Assembly: GCF_001659605.2 (NCBI RefSeq)
Contig: NC_035171.2
Span: 8,103,873 to 8,167,872 of the forward strand
DNA length: 64,000 nt
Source: Manihot esculenta
Taxonomy: Eukaryota > Streptophyta > Magnoliopsida > Malpighiales > Euphorbiaceae
Direction: 5' to 3'
Below, one piece after another: positions 11,400 through 22,200 of this stretch (the first letter of the stretch is position 1; every line of letters begins with the position of its first letter). Both the position numbers and the translations under genes were made by a program. Under the pieces are notes generated by a model that worked only from the letters and a program-made list of their open reading frames with translations, ran no database searches and was not told where the DNA came from.

Positions 11400-11446
11400 T
11401 AAATTATTTTTTACAAATAAATAAAATCTAAATCACTGAAATAAGT

Positions 11447-11883
11447 ATTAGTAATAAATGACTATTTAGATTCTGTCAGAAATTTTAACCAATATCGTTT
11501 GGGTAAGATGAAATAAGATAAAAGATAGGCTAGAAGACGAAAAATCTTGCTGAAATTCCTTAAATATTAAAAAAGTGAGTTTCTAATAGTCAAATGAGGC
11601 TATTTATAATAGAAAAAAAAACTCTAATATGCAAAATTTGAAAATACCCAAAATATCCAAAAAAAATAATTAAAATACAAAATTGACCCTCTAAACGATG
11701 GAATTTCAATATCGAACTTTGTGACAAACCTACGGCCCTTGTCACACTTTTGAAAGTCGTGCGTCTCAAAATTCCTTTTCTGAAAAGCTATCGTTGGTCT
11801 CTATCGGACGTCGGCAACAAAAATTAGGTCCGGTCCAAGTCTGTCATAAAGTCCAAAACTAGTTGCTTCATGTCTATTAGTAA
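11447..11883. mobile_element. 419-bp insertion with 9-bp target duplication
   Basis: A copy of repeat module M1 is split here: its words ATAAGTATTAGTAA and TATTAGTAACAATATATGAA lie on either side. The repeated 9-mer TATTAGTAA stands at 11447-11455 and 11875-11883, and uninterrupted M1 copies elsewhere have it once. The 419 bp between have no coding capacity and no convincing terminal inverted repeats. They contain a TATAAATAG-like box on the minus strand and are less AT-rich than the host repeat. A 9-bp duplication fits Mutator-like elements; a SINE or other short retroelement is also possible. Confidence 0.7.
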
Positions 11884-12943
11884 CAATATATGAAATGGTT
11901 TATAATTATAATATTTGGAAAGAGATAAAAGATATGGAAAAATGAATGAAAATGATGGTAAAAGAGAGACGGAAAGAAAATTGAAAGAAAAAGAATCATG
12001 TAGACTATTATATACATTAATAGTCATATTGAAATGGTTATTATTTAGGAATTCCTAGTAGTCTCTCATATGTACAATGTGTTATTATGCCAATTCCATC
12101 CTCATATAACAAAAGTTATATTTACCAAATAATAAAGGAAATTTCAAGAAAAATAATTAAAAAAACCCCATATGCTACGAGACCGACCAACGTGAATATA
12201 TTGATAATTGAATTACCAAATTCATTCCTAAATTTGTAGGAGAAAAATTGGGTTGATTTTACTAATAAATTCACCATCCATGAGTAGAATCTGCATTAAA
12301 ATCTTAGAGTTTGGAATGTTCCAGGACCACTAAGAAAATGCTTCAAGCTCACTAAAAATTAGTATGTTTTATATTCATATATTTATAGTTTTTTTTTTTA
12401 ATTTTAATTCATATATTTATAGCTATTCCATAGATTATAGAACATTTAGTAAAACCTCATGTACATTGAAATTGAGATGCAGATGGGCTAAATTTTCTTT
12501 TTTGGAATTGAGTGGGCCAATTAAATTGAGGTGGGTATCTTAGAATATGTAATATGAGATTTCTTCGCATAGTTCTCCATTTAATTTTCCAGACTTTCTT
12601 CTTAAGTTCCAAATCTCTCATTTTCATTAGAAATCCAATCAAAATTTTATGGTAAAGTTAATGTAAAAATCAACTTGAAATTTCCAGTTTAGTTGCTTAA
12701 TGTAACCCTATATATAATATATAATTTATAAAGTTATAATATAAACGAAATTATAATTATATATTATTAAATAAAATAAATTAATTCCATTATTAATTAA
12801 ATTACATATTATGAAAAATAGTTAAAATGAATTGATGAAAACACACACTCATCCGAAGCATGAAAGTTCTCTTTTAGGACCAGAATTTTAAAAACACGAT
12901 GCTCAAAGAAAACTTAACTTAATTCTTCGTTGCAAAGACTCAA

Positions 12944-12982
<39 letters not shown>

Positions 12983-14180
12983 AAGTCCCACTGTCATGAT
13001 TTTTATTGTATTTTTTTTAGTACTTCAATCATAACAAATTATATTAATTTACTTTTTACTCAAGAGATCTTAGTTTTCCACGATCTTTTTTCAAAATAAT
13101 ATTTTACATTTTTAACATTTAAGTCAATAAAAAAATAGTTAAAAGAAAAATATTTTTGTTATTAAATAAAAATATATTATTTTTTTATATTTTGAAAATT
13201 TTATTAAAATATTTTATTTGATTGATATTTTTTAAATATAAATTATTTTTCACAAATAAATAAAATTTAAATCACTCAAATAAGTATTAATAACAATATA
13301 TGAAACGATTTATAATTATAATATTTGGAGAGAGATAAAGACATGGAGAGACGAATGAAAATAATGGCGAGAGAGACCGAAAGAAAAAAAATCATATAGA
13401 CTATTATATACGTTAGGTAATAGTCATTCTCCGGACCACAATTTTAAAAATATCACAATCCGAGAAAATAAATTTGTAAAGACTTAATAAAATTCTAAGT
13501 CCACTTTTATCAATTTTTTTTTAGCCTTCTTAACTTCTTGTATTTTTCTTTCTTAATGATCTTTCATGCGGAATTATATTAATTTGATTTCTAGGCAATT
13601 TGGCAATCCATCTATATTTTATTTTACGAAAGAAAAAATATTATTTAATTTTTATAGTATGAGAAAACTTATTAGTTGATTTTCTAGTTTTGAAAAATAC
13701 ATTAAAACGTTTCTGACATTTTAAAAAGTGTACTAATTAATTTTTTCATTAATTTTAACCGTTAAGTATTATTAAAAAAAATAAAATACTCCTAATATAA
13801 AAGGACTAATTAATATATTTTTTAAAAATCTAAAAAACTAATTAATAAAATTTTCTAAATTACAAATACTATTTAGTAAAATACTTAACAACTGAAACTA
13901 TCAGAGAAACTAACTAATAAATTTTTTAAAATGTTAGAATAATTTAATATATTTTTTAAAATTAAAAAATTAATTAATAAATTTTTCAATATTATAAAGA
14001 CTCAATAGTAATTTTTCTAATTTACTAATGAAACCCTACTATTGCATTGGAAATTAGATTGTGACTTGGGCACATTAAACCAAAAATCCCTTAACGCTAT
14101 CATTTCTTTCCATTCATTGATAAACTATTTTTTTCTTAAAAAATATATTGATTCGAAATTTTTTTATAAAATATATATAT

Positions 14181-14268
14181 TTTTTTAAATGGAGGACTGG
14201 AGATTGAGAGAGTAGAATCTGAGATCTCTGAGATGCACTTTACTATCAGACTAAGTCTGTGAGTGCAT
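14181..14268 (-). mobile_element. SINE copy, same family as at 6710
   Basis: On the minus strand it begins with a GCACTCACAGACTTAGTCTG-like head, keeps AAAGTGCATC and a degenerate B box (GATTCTACTCTC), and ends in A-rich sequence. It is diverged from the copy in the RLP A intron. It sits in a short tandem duplication with the next copy. Confidence 0.6.
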
Positions 14269-14367
14269 TGTAAAGAGATATTAAATTTCCATTAATAAAT
14301 TTAACTTTTTAAAAAAGTTAATTTTATTTATTGTAAATTTAAAGAAAACTTTTTATAAAATATATAT

Positions 14368-14456
14368 TTTTTTTAAATGGAGGACTGGAGATTGGGAGAG
14401 TAGAATCTGAGATTTCTCAGATGCACTTTGCTACCGGACTAAGTCTGTGAGTGCAA
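14368..14456 (-). mobile_element. SINE copy, duplicated neighbour of 14181
   Basis: Nearly the same SINE as the one about 190 bases upstream. The sequence after both (GAGATATTAAATTTCCAT) is shared too, so the pair arose by local tandem duplication and not by two insertions. Confidence 0.6.
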
Positions 14457-14605
14457 TTTTAAAAAATATTATTGTAAAGAGATATTAAATTTCCATGAAT
14501 AAATTTAACTTTTTAAAAAAGTTAATTTTATTTATTGTAAATTTAAAAAATAAAACTAAGTATAGAATTAAATTTTACTTTTGTTTTTATATTTTATAAT
14601 TTTAA

Positions 14606-14699
14606 TTTTTTTTAAATAGGATTGGAAATTGGAGAAGTAGAAGCTGAGACCTCTCAAATTTATACAAATACATTTACCACCAGACTAAGTCTGCAAATG
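14606..14699 (-). mobile_element. SINE copy, older and more diverged
   Basis: Same family by the minus-strand words CAGACTTAGTCTGGTGGTAA and CTTCTCCAATTTCCAATCC next to an A-rich end, with an internal stretch altered (ATTTATACAAATA). No target duplication is visible. Confidence 0.5.
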
Positions 14700-16019
14700 A
14701 AAATACTATGAAATATAATTACAATTATTCCATGAATTATGGAATATAATTAATCTCATTTAGATTAAAATTTGCATACAGATGGTTTGAATTTTCTCAT
14801 ATAGAATTGGGTGGGCCACTTAAATTAAAGTGATTATGAAGTTTGACCATTGAATGGTAATTAGGAATTTTTTTTATTTTTTTATTTTTTTAAAAGAATT
14901 TCGGTTAATACGTTTAAATAGAATAAAATTATTGAAATTTTGATAATATTATCAATTTAATTGAAATTTTTTAGGAAATACAATAAACCACTTATCTATC
15001 ATTCACACATAACCCATATATTATATGCTTATTAAATATTAATGATTCATTGAAATTATTATCCATACAGAAAGACTTAGAAAGACTTAAATATCTCAGT
15101 CAACAAGAAAAAATTTATAGCAATTAAATATAAATTAATCATATTATTTTTTTATAAATAATTATTTATATTATTGATAATTTATTAAAAAAACAAAAAT
15201 GATCACATATTACTAACTGTATTTTAAATGAATTATTATAAATTAATAAAATTATATGAATATAATTTTATTATTTTATAAAAATTTAAAATTCAAGCAG
15301 TAAAATTATAAATAAATTTAATAATAAATTAAACTATTTATAACTTATTTTTATAAATTATCAATATTATAATTAATATGTTTGATTGGTATAATTTTTA
15401 TAAATTGTGGTATTCAATAAATTATAATTTAAATTTAAATTTTTAATGAGTTAACATGAAATAGTAAAGTGGTATAAGTATATATTTAGAATTATTTCAA
15501 TAAGAATAATAATAAATATTTTAAAACACTTGACCTTAAAATAAATGGAACGGGAGAAAATCATACATATATATAAAGTAAACAAATTTAAGATTGAAAA
15601 TATTTAAGATGGCTGTTCTAAACACTTTCTTTCAATTTTTTATTAAAAATATTAAAATTGGCAATTTAATATCTAGAATTTGATATGCTTTCCACTATGA
15701 ATTTTAAAAAATAAAAATTACATTAAAAAAAAAGTGATGGATGGGAGCATGACATTTTCAAAACATAAGTTTTTAATATATTTGAAATAAAATTTAATAA
15801 AACTTAATGTATTTTAGAGTATATAATTAAAAAATTAATAAAATAAATTATATTTTTTAAAGAATGTAGAAAAGTGAATAAAAATTATGGGATAGTGGGA
15901 ATATTTTATTTCAAAAGCTTATTTGATTTATTTTTTAAAATTTATTTCATTTTTTTAAAAAAATTGATAATTTTATTAATTACACATTAAAAAAAATAAA
16001 ATGGCTTATTAATTTAATT

Positions 16020-16700
16020 TTGAGACAAGATAACAAAGTAGCTCACTAGAAGTGCTTTTTGCTCATGAGTTGCAACTTTTTTCTTATTTAATTGAAAATT
16101 CTTAGATTGAAAGGTTTTAACCTTGGCCAATCCTGTAGTTCAAGGCGATGGGAAGTTTCAGAAAGCGCGACATAAATTTTGTCAAGCCATCTAAACAAAG
16201 ATAAGATAAGCTTCAAGTTGGATCAAACACAATTTAATATAGGAATAAGATAAGAATAGTAGAGTTTATTTTAAATTATTAAATTTTATATTTTTGTACC
16301 TATATAAAGTCTCCTAGAATTGCATTGTGGTAAGTGCATCTGAGTAAATTTGAGAAGTTTCATTAAGTGAATTAATTTATCCATAAGAAAGAATTGGTGG
16401 GATTCGCGTATTTGACCACTATAACCAAACAATAGATAATAACATGAATTATTATTTTCTAACAAATAATCAACTGCAAAACATCTCAATTTGATTACGT
16501 TCAGCTAAAATTTTCAATTAATTATTTGTTTCTCAATTTTTAATTGCATTATTTATTTTTTTTCATTTAAGTTTTTTTTTTCTTATTCAAAGCAAAACCA
16601 TTTTCATCAAAAACTCTCTTTTTCTCATTTTTGTATTAAACTACCCTTCTATTTTAATTGGTCGTCTAAATTAAACAAAATTATGGTGTATGTGGGATCA
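16020..16700. other. Low-copy insert of unknown origin
   Basis: The RLP-promoter copy stops at about 16020 and a stretch found nowhere else in the window follows (AGTTCAAGGCGATGGGAAGT and onward). It contains a TATATAAAG box near 16301 on the + strand, and an M2'-type repeat resumes after it near 16985. A solo LTR or the end of a retroelement is possible, but I see no TG...CA ends and no coding sequence. Confidence 0.35.
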
Positions 16701-18351
16701 ATACTCACTTATCATATCTACAAATCCTTATTAACCAACGAATTTGAATATATTGAAATTGGTAATTTGTGAGAGAAAATGGGTTGATTTTATCAATAGA
16801 TTTCACAATTCATTGATAAAATCTACCATAAAATCTCAGATTTTAAAATGTTTAAGACTCACTAAAAAATTATTTCAAGCTCACAAAAAATTAGTATGTT
16901 TTATATTCATATATTTATAGGTTTTTTAATCTTAGTTCATATATTGATTTATTTCGTATATTATAGAACATTGAATAAAACCTCATGTAGATTGAAATTG
17001 AGATGCAGATGGGCTGAATTTTCTTTTTCGAATTTGAGTGGGCCAATTAAATTGAGGTGGGTATCTTAGGATTGTTGGCCCATTGATGGTTACATTAGAA
17101 TATGTAATATGAGATTCTTGAGATAATTCTCCATTTGATTTTCCAAACTTTCTTTATTAAATATTAGGAATTCGAACCTCACCATGGAATCAGGTAAGAG
17201 TGGATATTTGATTAGTCAAACCAATTTATTGATAAAAATATAAATAATATTTAGTTTAGGTATATTAATTAAAGAAATTAAATTAATTCCATTATTAAGT
17301 AAATCATATATTATAAAAAGTAATTAAAATGAATTGATGCAAATGAAACTTTTTAATTGCAATTGAATAATGCATGATGAAAACACATACTCAACGGAAG
17401 CATAAAAGTTCTCTTAATTCTAGGACCAGAATTTTAAAAACATGATACTCAAATGCTTCAATCTCACCAATAATTAATAAGAAAAAAAGAAAATAATTAT
17501 GAGATAGAGAAATTTATAAAATGCTTCAATCTCACCAATAATTAGTATTTTGTTATAGTCATATATATTAAACATAATTAACCTTATTTAGATTAAGACT
17601 TACATACAAATGGTCTGAATTTTCTCATATGAAATTGGGTGGTCTGAATTTTCTCATATAAAATTGGATGGGCCACTAAATTAAAGTGATTATAAAATTT
17701 GACCATTGAATGGTAATTAGAAATTTTCTGAAAAAAAATCTCAGTCAATACATTTATAGAGAATAAAATTTTTAAAATTTTGATAATATTATTAATTTAA
17801 TTGGAAATTTTGAAAAAATACAATAAATTACTTATCTATTATTGACATATATATGATGTGGTTGTTATTGATCATAATGATTAAATGAGTTAAAAAGTTT
17901 AAAAATCATAATAATTAAACACAAATTAATTATATTATTTTTTTTATAAATAATTAATTATATTATTGATAATTTATTGAAAAAATAAAAATTATCGCAG
18001 ATTATTAACTAACTGTATTTTAAATGAATTATTATAAATTGAAAAAGTTATATGAATATAGTTTTATCATTTTATAAATATTTAAAATTTAATCAATAAA
18101 ATTTTACAGTTAATAATAAATTAAATTATTTATGACTTATTTTTATAAATTATCAATATTATAATTAATGTGTTTAATTGATATAATTTTTTGTAAATTT
18201 TGATATTCAATAAATTATAATTTAAATTTAAATTTTTAACGAGTTAACATGAAATAGTAAAGTGGTATAAGTATATATTTAGAACTATTTCAATAAGAAT
18301 AATAATAAATATTTTAAAACACTTGAACTTAAAATAAAGGGAATTGGAGAA

Positions 18352-18396
<45 letters not shown>

Positions 18397-21040
18397 AAAC
18401 AAAATTCTGGAAAAAAATTAAATTAAAAAAAAGGTAAGGTGAGGATGTAATTTTGTTGTTATTAAAGAATATTAATATATTAATTATATAAAATTTATAA
18501 ATATATAACAAATAAAGCTCGTAAAAAAATTAAAATATATAGTAAATTTCATAAAGTTGATTTAATATATTAAAATAAGGAATTGTTATTATTTTTAATA
18601 ATGAAAATAAAATATAATAATATGATTCTTAGAGTAATATTTTAAATTTATTTATAAAGTAAATTATTATTTAATTTTTATAAATGGAAATATTAAATTT
18701 TAACATGAAATATTCTTAAATATATTTATTTTATTTTATTTTTTATATTTCATAAATATATATATCAACGTATTTATTATTCATACCACTTTATATTAAA
18801 ATTATATTAATTTACTTTTTACGCCAGCGATCTTAGTTTTCCACAATCTTTTTAAAAAAATATATATTTTACATTTTTAACATTTAAGTCAATAAAAAAA
18901 TACTTAACAAAAAATATTTTTTATCAAAATAAAAATATATTATTTTCTGTATTTTAAAAATTTTATGAAAATATCAATATATAAAATTATTAATATATTT
19001 TAATTTTTAAATCAAAATTAATTAAGAAAAATAAATTATTTTGTTATAAAATTTTTTTATTGATATTTTTTAAATATAAATTATTTTTCACAATAAATAA
19101 AATTTAAATCACTCAAATAAGTATTAGTAATAATATATGAAATAATTTATAATTATAATATTTCGAGAGATAAAAATATAGAAAGACGAATGAAAATATG
19201 GTGAAAGAGACCGAAAGGAAATTGAAAGAAAAAAAAATCATGTAGACTATTACATACGTTAATAGCTATTTTTTGGACTACAATTTTAAAAACACGAAAA
19301 AAATAAATTTGTAAAGACTTAATAAAATTCTAAGTCCACTAATACGATTTTTCTTTTTTGAGCATTCTTAACTTTTTGTAATTTTTGTAATAATTTTTTA
19401 TTCAAAATTATATTAATTTAATTTCTAGATAATTTGATAATTCACCTATGATTTAACCCATTTTACTTCAAATAATAGAAATAAAGGTAAAGTTACATAA
19501 TTTTTTCAATTCTCAGCAAGTCGGTACCTGCATCTATCACTTCACCACTCTAACTATATGTAAATAATAATAAATAAAAATATAAATTTTTAATAGAATC
19601 GATTATTTTATTTTATGAAAGAAAAAATTATTATTTAATTTTTATAATAAGAGAAAATTTATTAATTGGTCTCTCAATTTTAAAAAATACATTAAAATGT
19701 CTCTAATATTTTAAAAATCTACTAATTAATCATTCTATTAATTTTAACCGTTAAAGGTTATAAAAAAATCTAAAATATCTTTAATATAAAAGAACTAATT
19801 AATATATTTTTTAAAAATTTAAGAGATCAATAAATAAATTTTTTAAAATTATAAGAACTATTTAGTAAAATACTTAATGGTTAAAACTAATAAAAGAACT
19901 AATTAGTAAATTTTTTAAATATTCAGAATATTTTAATATATTTTTTAAAATAAAAAAAATTAATTAATGATTTTCTTTATATTATAAAGAACTGAATAAT
20001 AATTTTTTCAAGCCCCTATTATTGCATTGGAAATTAGATTGTGACATGGCACATTAAAAAAATCCCTTAAATGGATTTTTCACGTCCTTTGCCATTTGGG
20101 GAAAAAATCCCTTCATTGGATATTGATTAAAAATTTTTTTAAAAAATATTATTGTAAAGATTCTGTACAGAAATATTAAGTTTCCATTAATAAATTTAAT
20201 GTTTTAAAAAAATTCTTTAAATAAAAAAATTTACTTTTGTTATATTCTAATTTTTTTAAATAGTGTTATATTCTAATTTTAAAAGTACTAATAAATGAAA
20301 ATATATTTTACGGTTATTCCATGCATTATGAAACATAATTAACTTTATTTAGATTAAGACCTGCATACGGAAATGGTCTGAATTTTCTCATATGAAATTT
20401 GGTGGGCCACTTAAATTTTGAATGCATACTGGACCATATTTAATATTGATTTAAGAAATTAATGAATTATTGGGATGGTTATTTGAAAAAAAAAATTTAA
20501 TGATTTCAGTCAATACGTTTAAATATAATAAATTTTTTTGAAATTTTGATAATATTATCAATTTAATTAGAAATTTTGAGTAAATACAATAAATCACTTA
20601 TCTATCATTGACATGGTCGTTAAACATTAATGATTTATTGAAATTATTGTGTAAGACTTAAATATCCTTGTCAATAAGTTTGGATAGAATAAAATTCTCA
20701 AAAATTTTATGAGGAATATGACACATCATTAAAAATATTGGCAACAATATAGTCCCAGAGTAATATTTTAAATTTATTCATAAAGTAAATTATTATTTAA
20801 TTATTTTTAAAGTTTTATAAACGAAAATGTTAAATTTTAATATAAAATATTCTTAAATATATTTCTGTAATATATTTATTGTATTTTTTTTTTTTGTAAA
20901 AAAAAAGTAAAATATGAATGCAAAACAAATAGTAATCCTAAAGTATATGGACTATCATATATACTCATCGTAAATTATCACTCACGGAAACATAAAAATT
21001 GTTTTTTTTATCAATTGGTTATATTTCATGCTTTTATTTT
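16700..21040. repeat. Decayed repeat block II
   Basis: No gene. M2' lies at 16985-17160, M2 at 17590-17730 and 20350-20420, P at 18817, M1 at 19080-19290, M4 at 19660-20010 and M3 at 20020-20110. Module order is as in block I. A (TA)n run occupies 18357-18392. The segment 17580-19500 has a close copy at 45290-47200. Confidence 0.6.
17580..19500 (+). repeat. Segmental duplication, copy 1 (partner 45290-47200)
   Basis: Distinctive words occur in the same order at a nearly constant offset of about 27.7 kb, for example AAAATTCTGGAAAAAAATTA, AAAAGGTAAGGTGAGGATGT and TTACGCC.GCGATCTTAGTT. Similarity looks much higher than between other module copies, so this is a comparatively recent copy event. 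The two copies diverge by a deletion of about 450 bases after 19500. Confidence 0.7.
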
Positions 21041-22200
21041 ATTAGTAATAGAGTTCTTCCAAAGATATGAGATTTTGAATTTGAATATTAATTAAAGTCA
21101 ATTATTAAAAATATAAAATATAATTTAAATATTTTTTTATTAATTTACCGTATAAATCCAATCAAACTAAAATCTAAAAAAAGGAATAAATCAAAGCAAC
21201 TAGACAATAAGCAAACCAATATGAAATATAATTTGAATTTCATGACTGTATATGAGAGAGTTATTGAATGGTATCCAAAAGTTAAAAATTCAATATAAAT
21301 CCAATCAAATTAAAATCTAAAAATAGAAATAAATCAAACCAACTAGACAATAAGCAAACCAAACCAAAAAACAAATAGTCATGACTAAGCACTGATTTTG
21401 CCAAACTCCCTCGCCACAGCATGGATGACTCTCATTGATATCCTGTTGTTGTCGATCAATACGGAAGCGAGCACAACAATAAGCAAATAATGCAATCAAC
21501 ACCAAACTCAAAAAAAATAAAACAAACGTAATAAGAAAACAAAACAACTAGCATGTAGTAAATTGGAGAAAGCCTGGAGAAAGCCTTCAAAATAAAACAA
21601 GAGCGTTGATCATCCAAGCACTACTATAAAAGAGAGGCATTCAGAGCTCAGCTAAATAATAATATACAGGAGCAAAAATCGCCGGAACGTAACAGTGGTT
21701 TCGAGAATCTAATGGTACTGAAATCAAATCCTCTTTGGAGTCATATAAAAACCCTAAGTAAATTAAATTTATTGCGCAAATCTCTCATTGGAGAAGATTA
21801 GAACATGGAAAATAGGAACCGTCCACAGTCGGCAAGGAAAATTAGAGATAGAGGTTACAAAAATAACTATAAATCTAACAAAACCACAAAATATAAAAAA
21901 TCACCGATCACAAAATAACTCGGCAAATTGCAGGCGAAATTGAAAATCTTACCGAATTCAATCCTAACGACTAATGATAATTTGCGCAATATTAAAATAA
22001 AAAAATAAAAAATAAATAAAAAAAAGTCAATAAATCAAGTCATTTGACGACAAATTCTAAATCATTCCAAATGCTGAATTCCAAAATGGAAGTGACTGTG
22101 GTCCATATACCACACCAAATTGCACTCCTTTCCATCTCATTCTCTTCTATTTTCGTTTTTCAAGTCCATCTGCTATGATTCTAATAATTCCGGTCAATAC
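21040..22200 (-). pseudogene. Module G: gene-like 5' fragment, fullest copy
   Basis: This 1.1-kb module is less AT-rich than its surroundings. On the minus strand it has features of a plant gene start: a telo-box-like AGGGTTTTTATATGACTCC (forward AAAAACCCTAAG near 21757), then a leader, then at about 21488-21395 a short open phrase LASVLIDNNR...AVAREFGKISA ended by a stop. The partial copy at 25640-25750 reads LAFVLIDNTGMPIG...KFGKISV in the same frame. I do not recognise the protein; resemblance to ribosomal uL14 C-termini is too weak to name it. Further partial copies: 28490-28770, 34150-34330, 43600-44010, 48340-48910 and 50460-50670. The hydrophobic frame at 21317-21547 is in another frame and is not taken as a gene. 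Confidence 0.45.

Larger units (their letters stand above)
11400..16020. repeat. Decayed repeat block I (modules P, M1, M4, M3, M2, RLP-promoter copy)
   Basis: No gene is supported. Modules recognised by shared words: M1 (AAATCACT.AAATAAGTATTA ... TTTATAATTATAATATTTGG) at 11404-12045 and 13230-13440; M2' (GATGCAGATGGGCTAAATTT ... AATATGTAATATGAGA) at 12470-12610; P (GATCTTAGTTTTCCACGATC) near 13060; M4 (a chain of ATTAATTTTAACCGTTAA-like words) at 13660-14030; M3 (TTGCATTGGAAATTAGATTG) at 14042-14115; M2 (GGGTGGGCCACTTAAATTAA) at 14760-14860. From about 15585 to 16020 the sequence matches the flank upstream of RLP first exons at 44.1 and 50.7 kb. An A-tract lies at 12949-12979. Confidence 0.65.

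Noticed and set aside
11240..11431. A + strand frame of 63 codons
   Set aside because: Antisense of the glycerol kinase fragment.
13660..14030. Regularly spaced short repeats that at first look array-like
   Set aside because: Module M4 is a degenerate AT-rich series of similar phrases without exact repeats or unique spacers; not a CRISPR-like array, which is not expected in a plant.
15736..15765. GATGGATGGGAGCATGACAT resembling the start of the RLP first exon at 51249
   Set aside because: It lies in a copy of the RLP flank, but the match is under 30 bases and the frame cannot be followed, so a relic exon is not claimed.
21317..21547. A 76-codon minus-strand frame with two hydrophobic runs and cysteines
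   Set aside because: It overlaps module G in a frame that is not conserved in the copy at 25640-25750, and the hydrophobic runs come from T-rich leader-like sequence.
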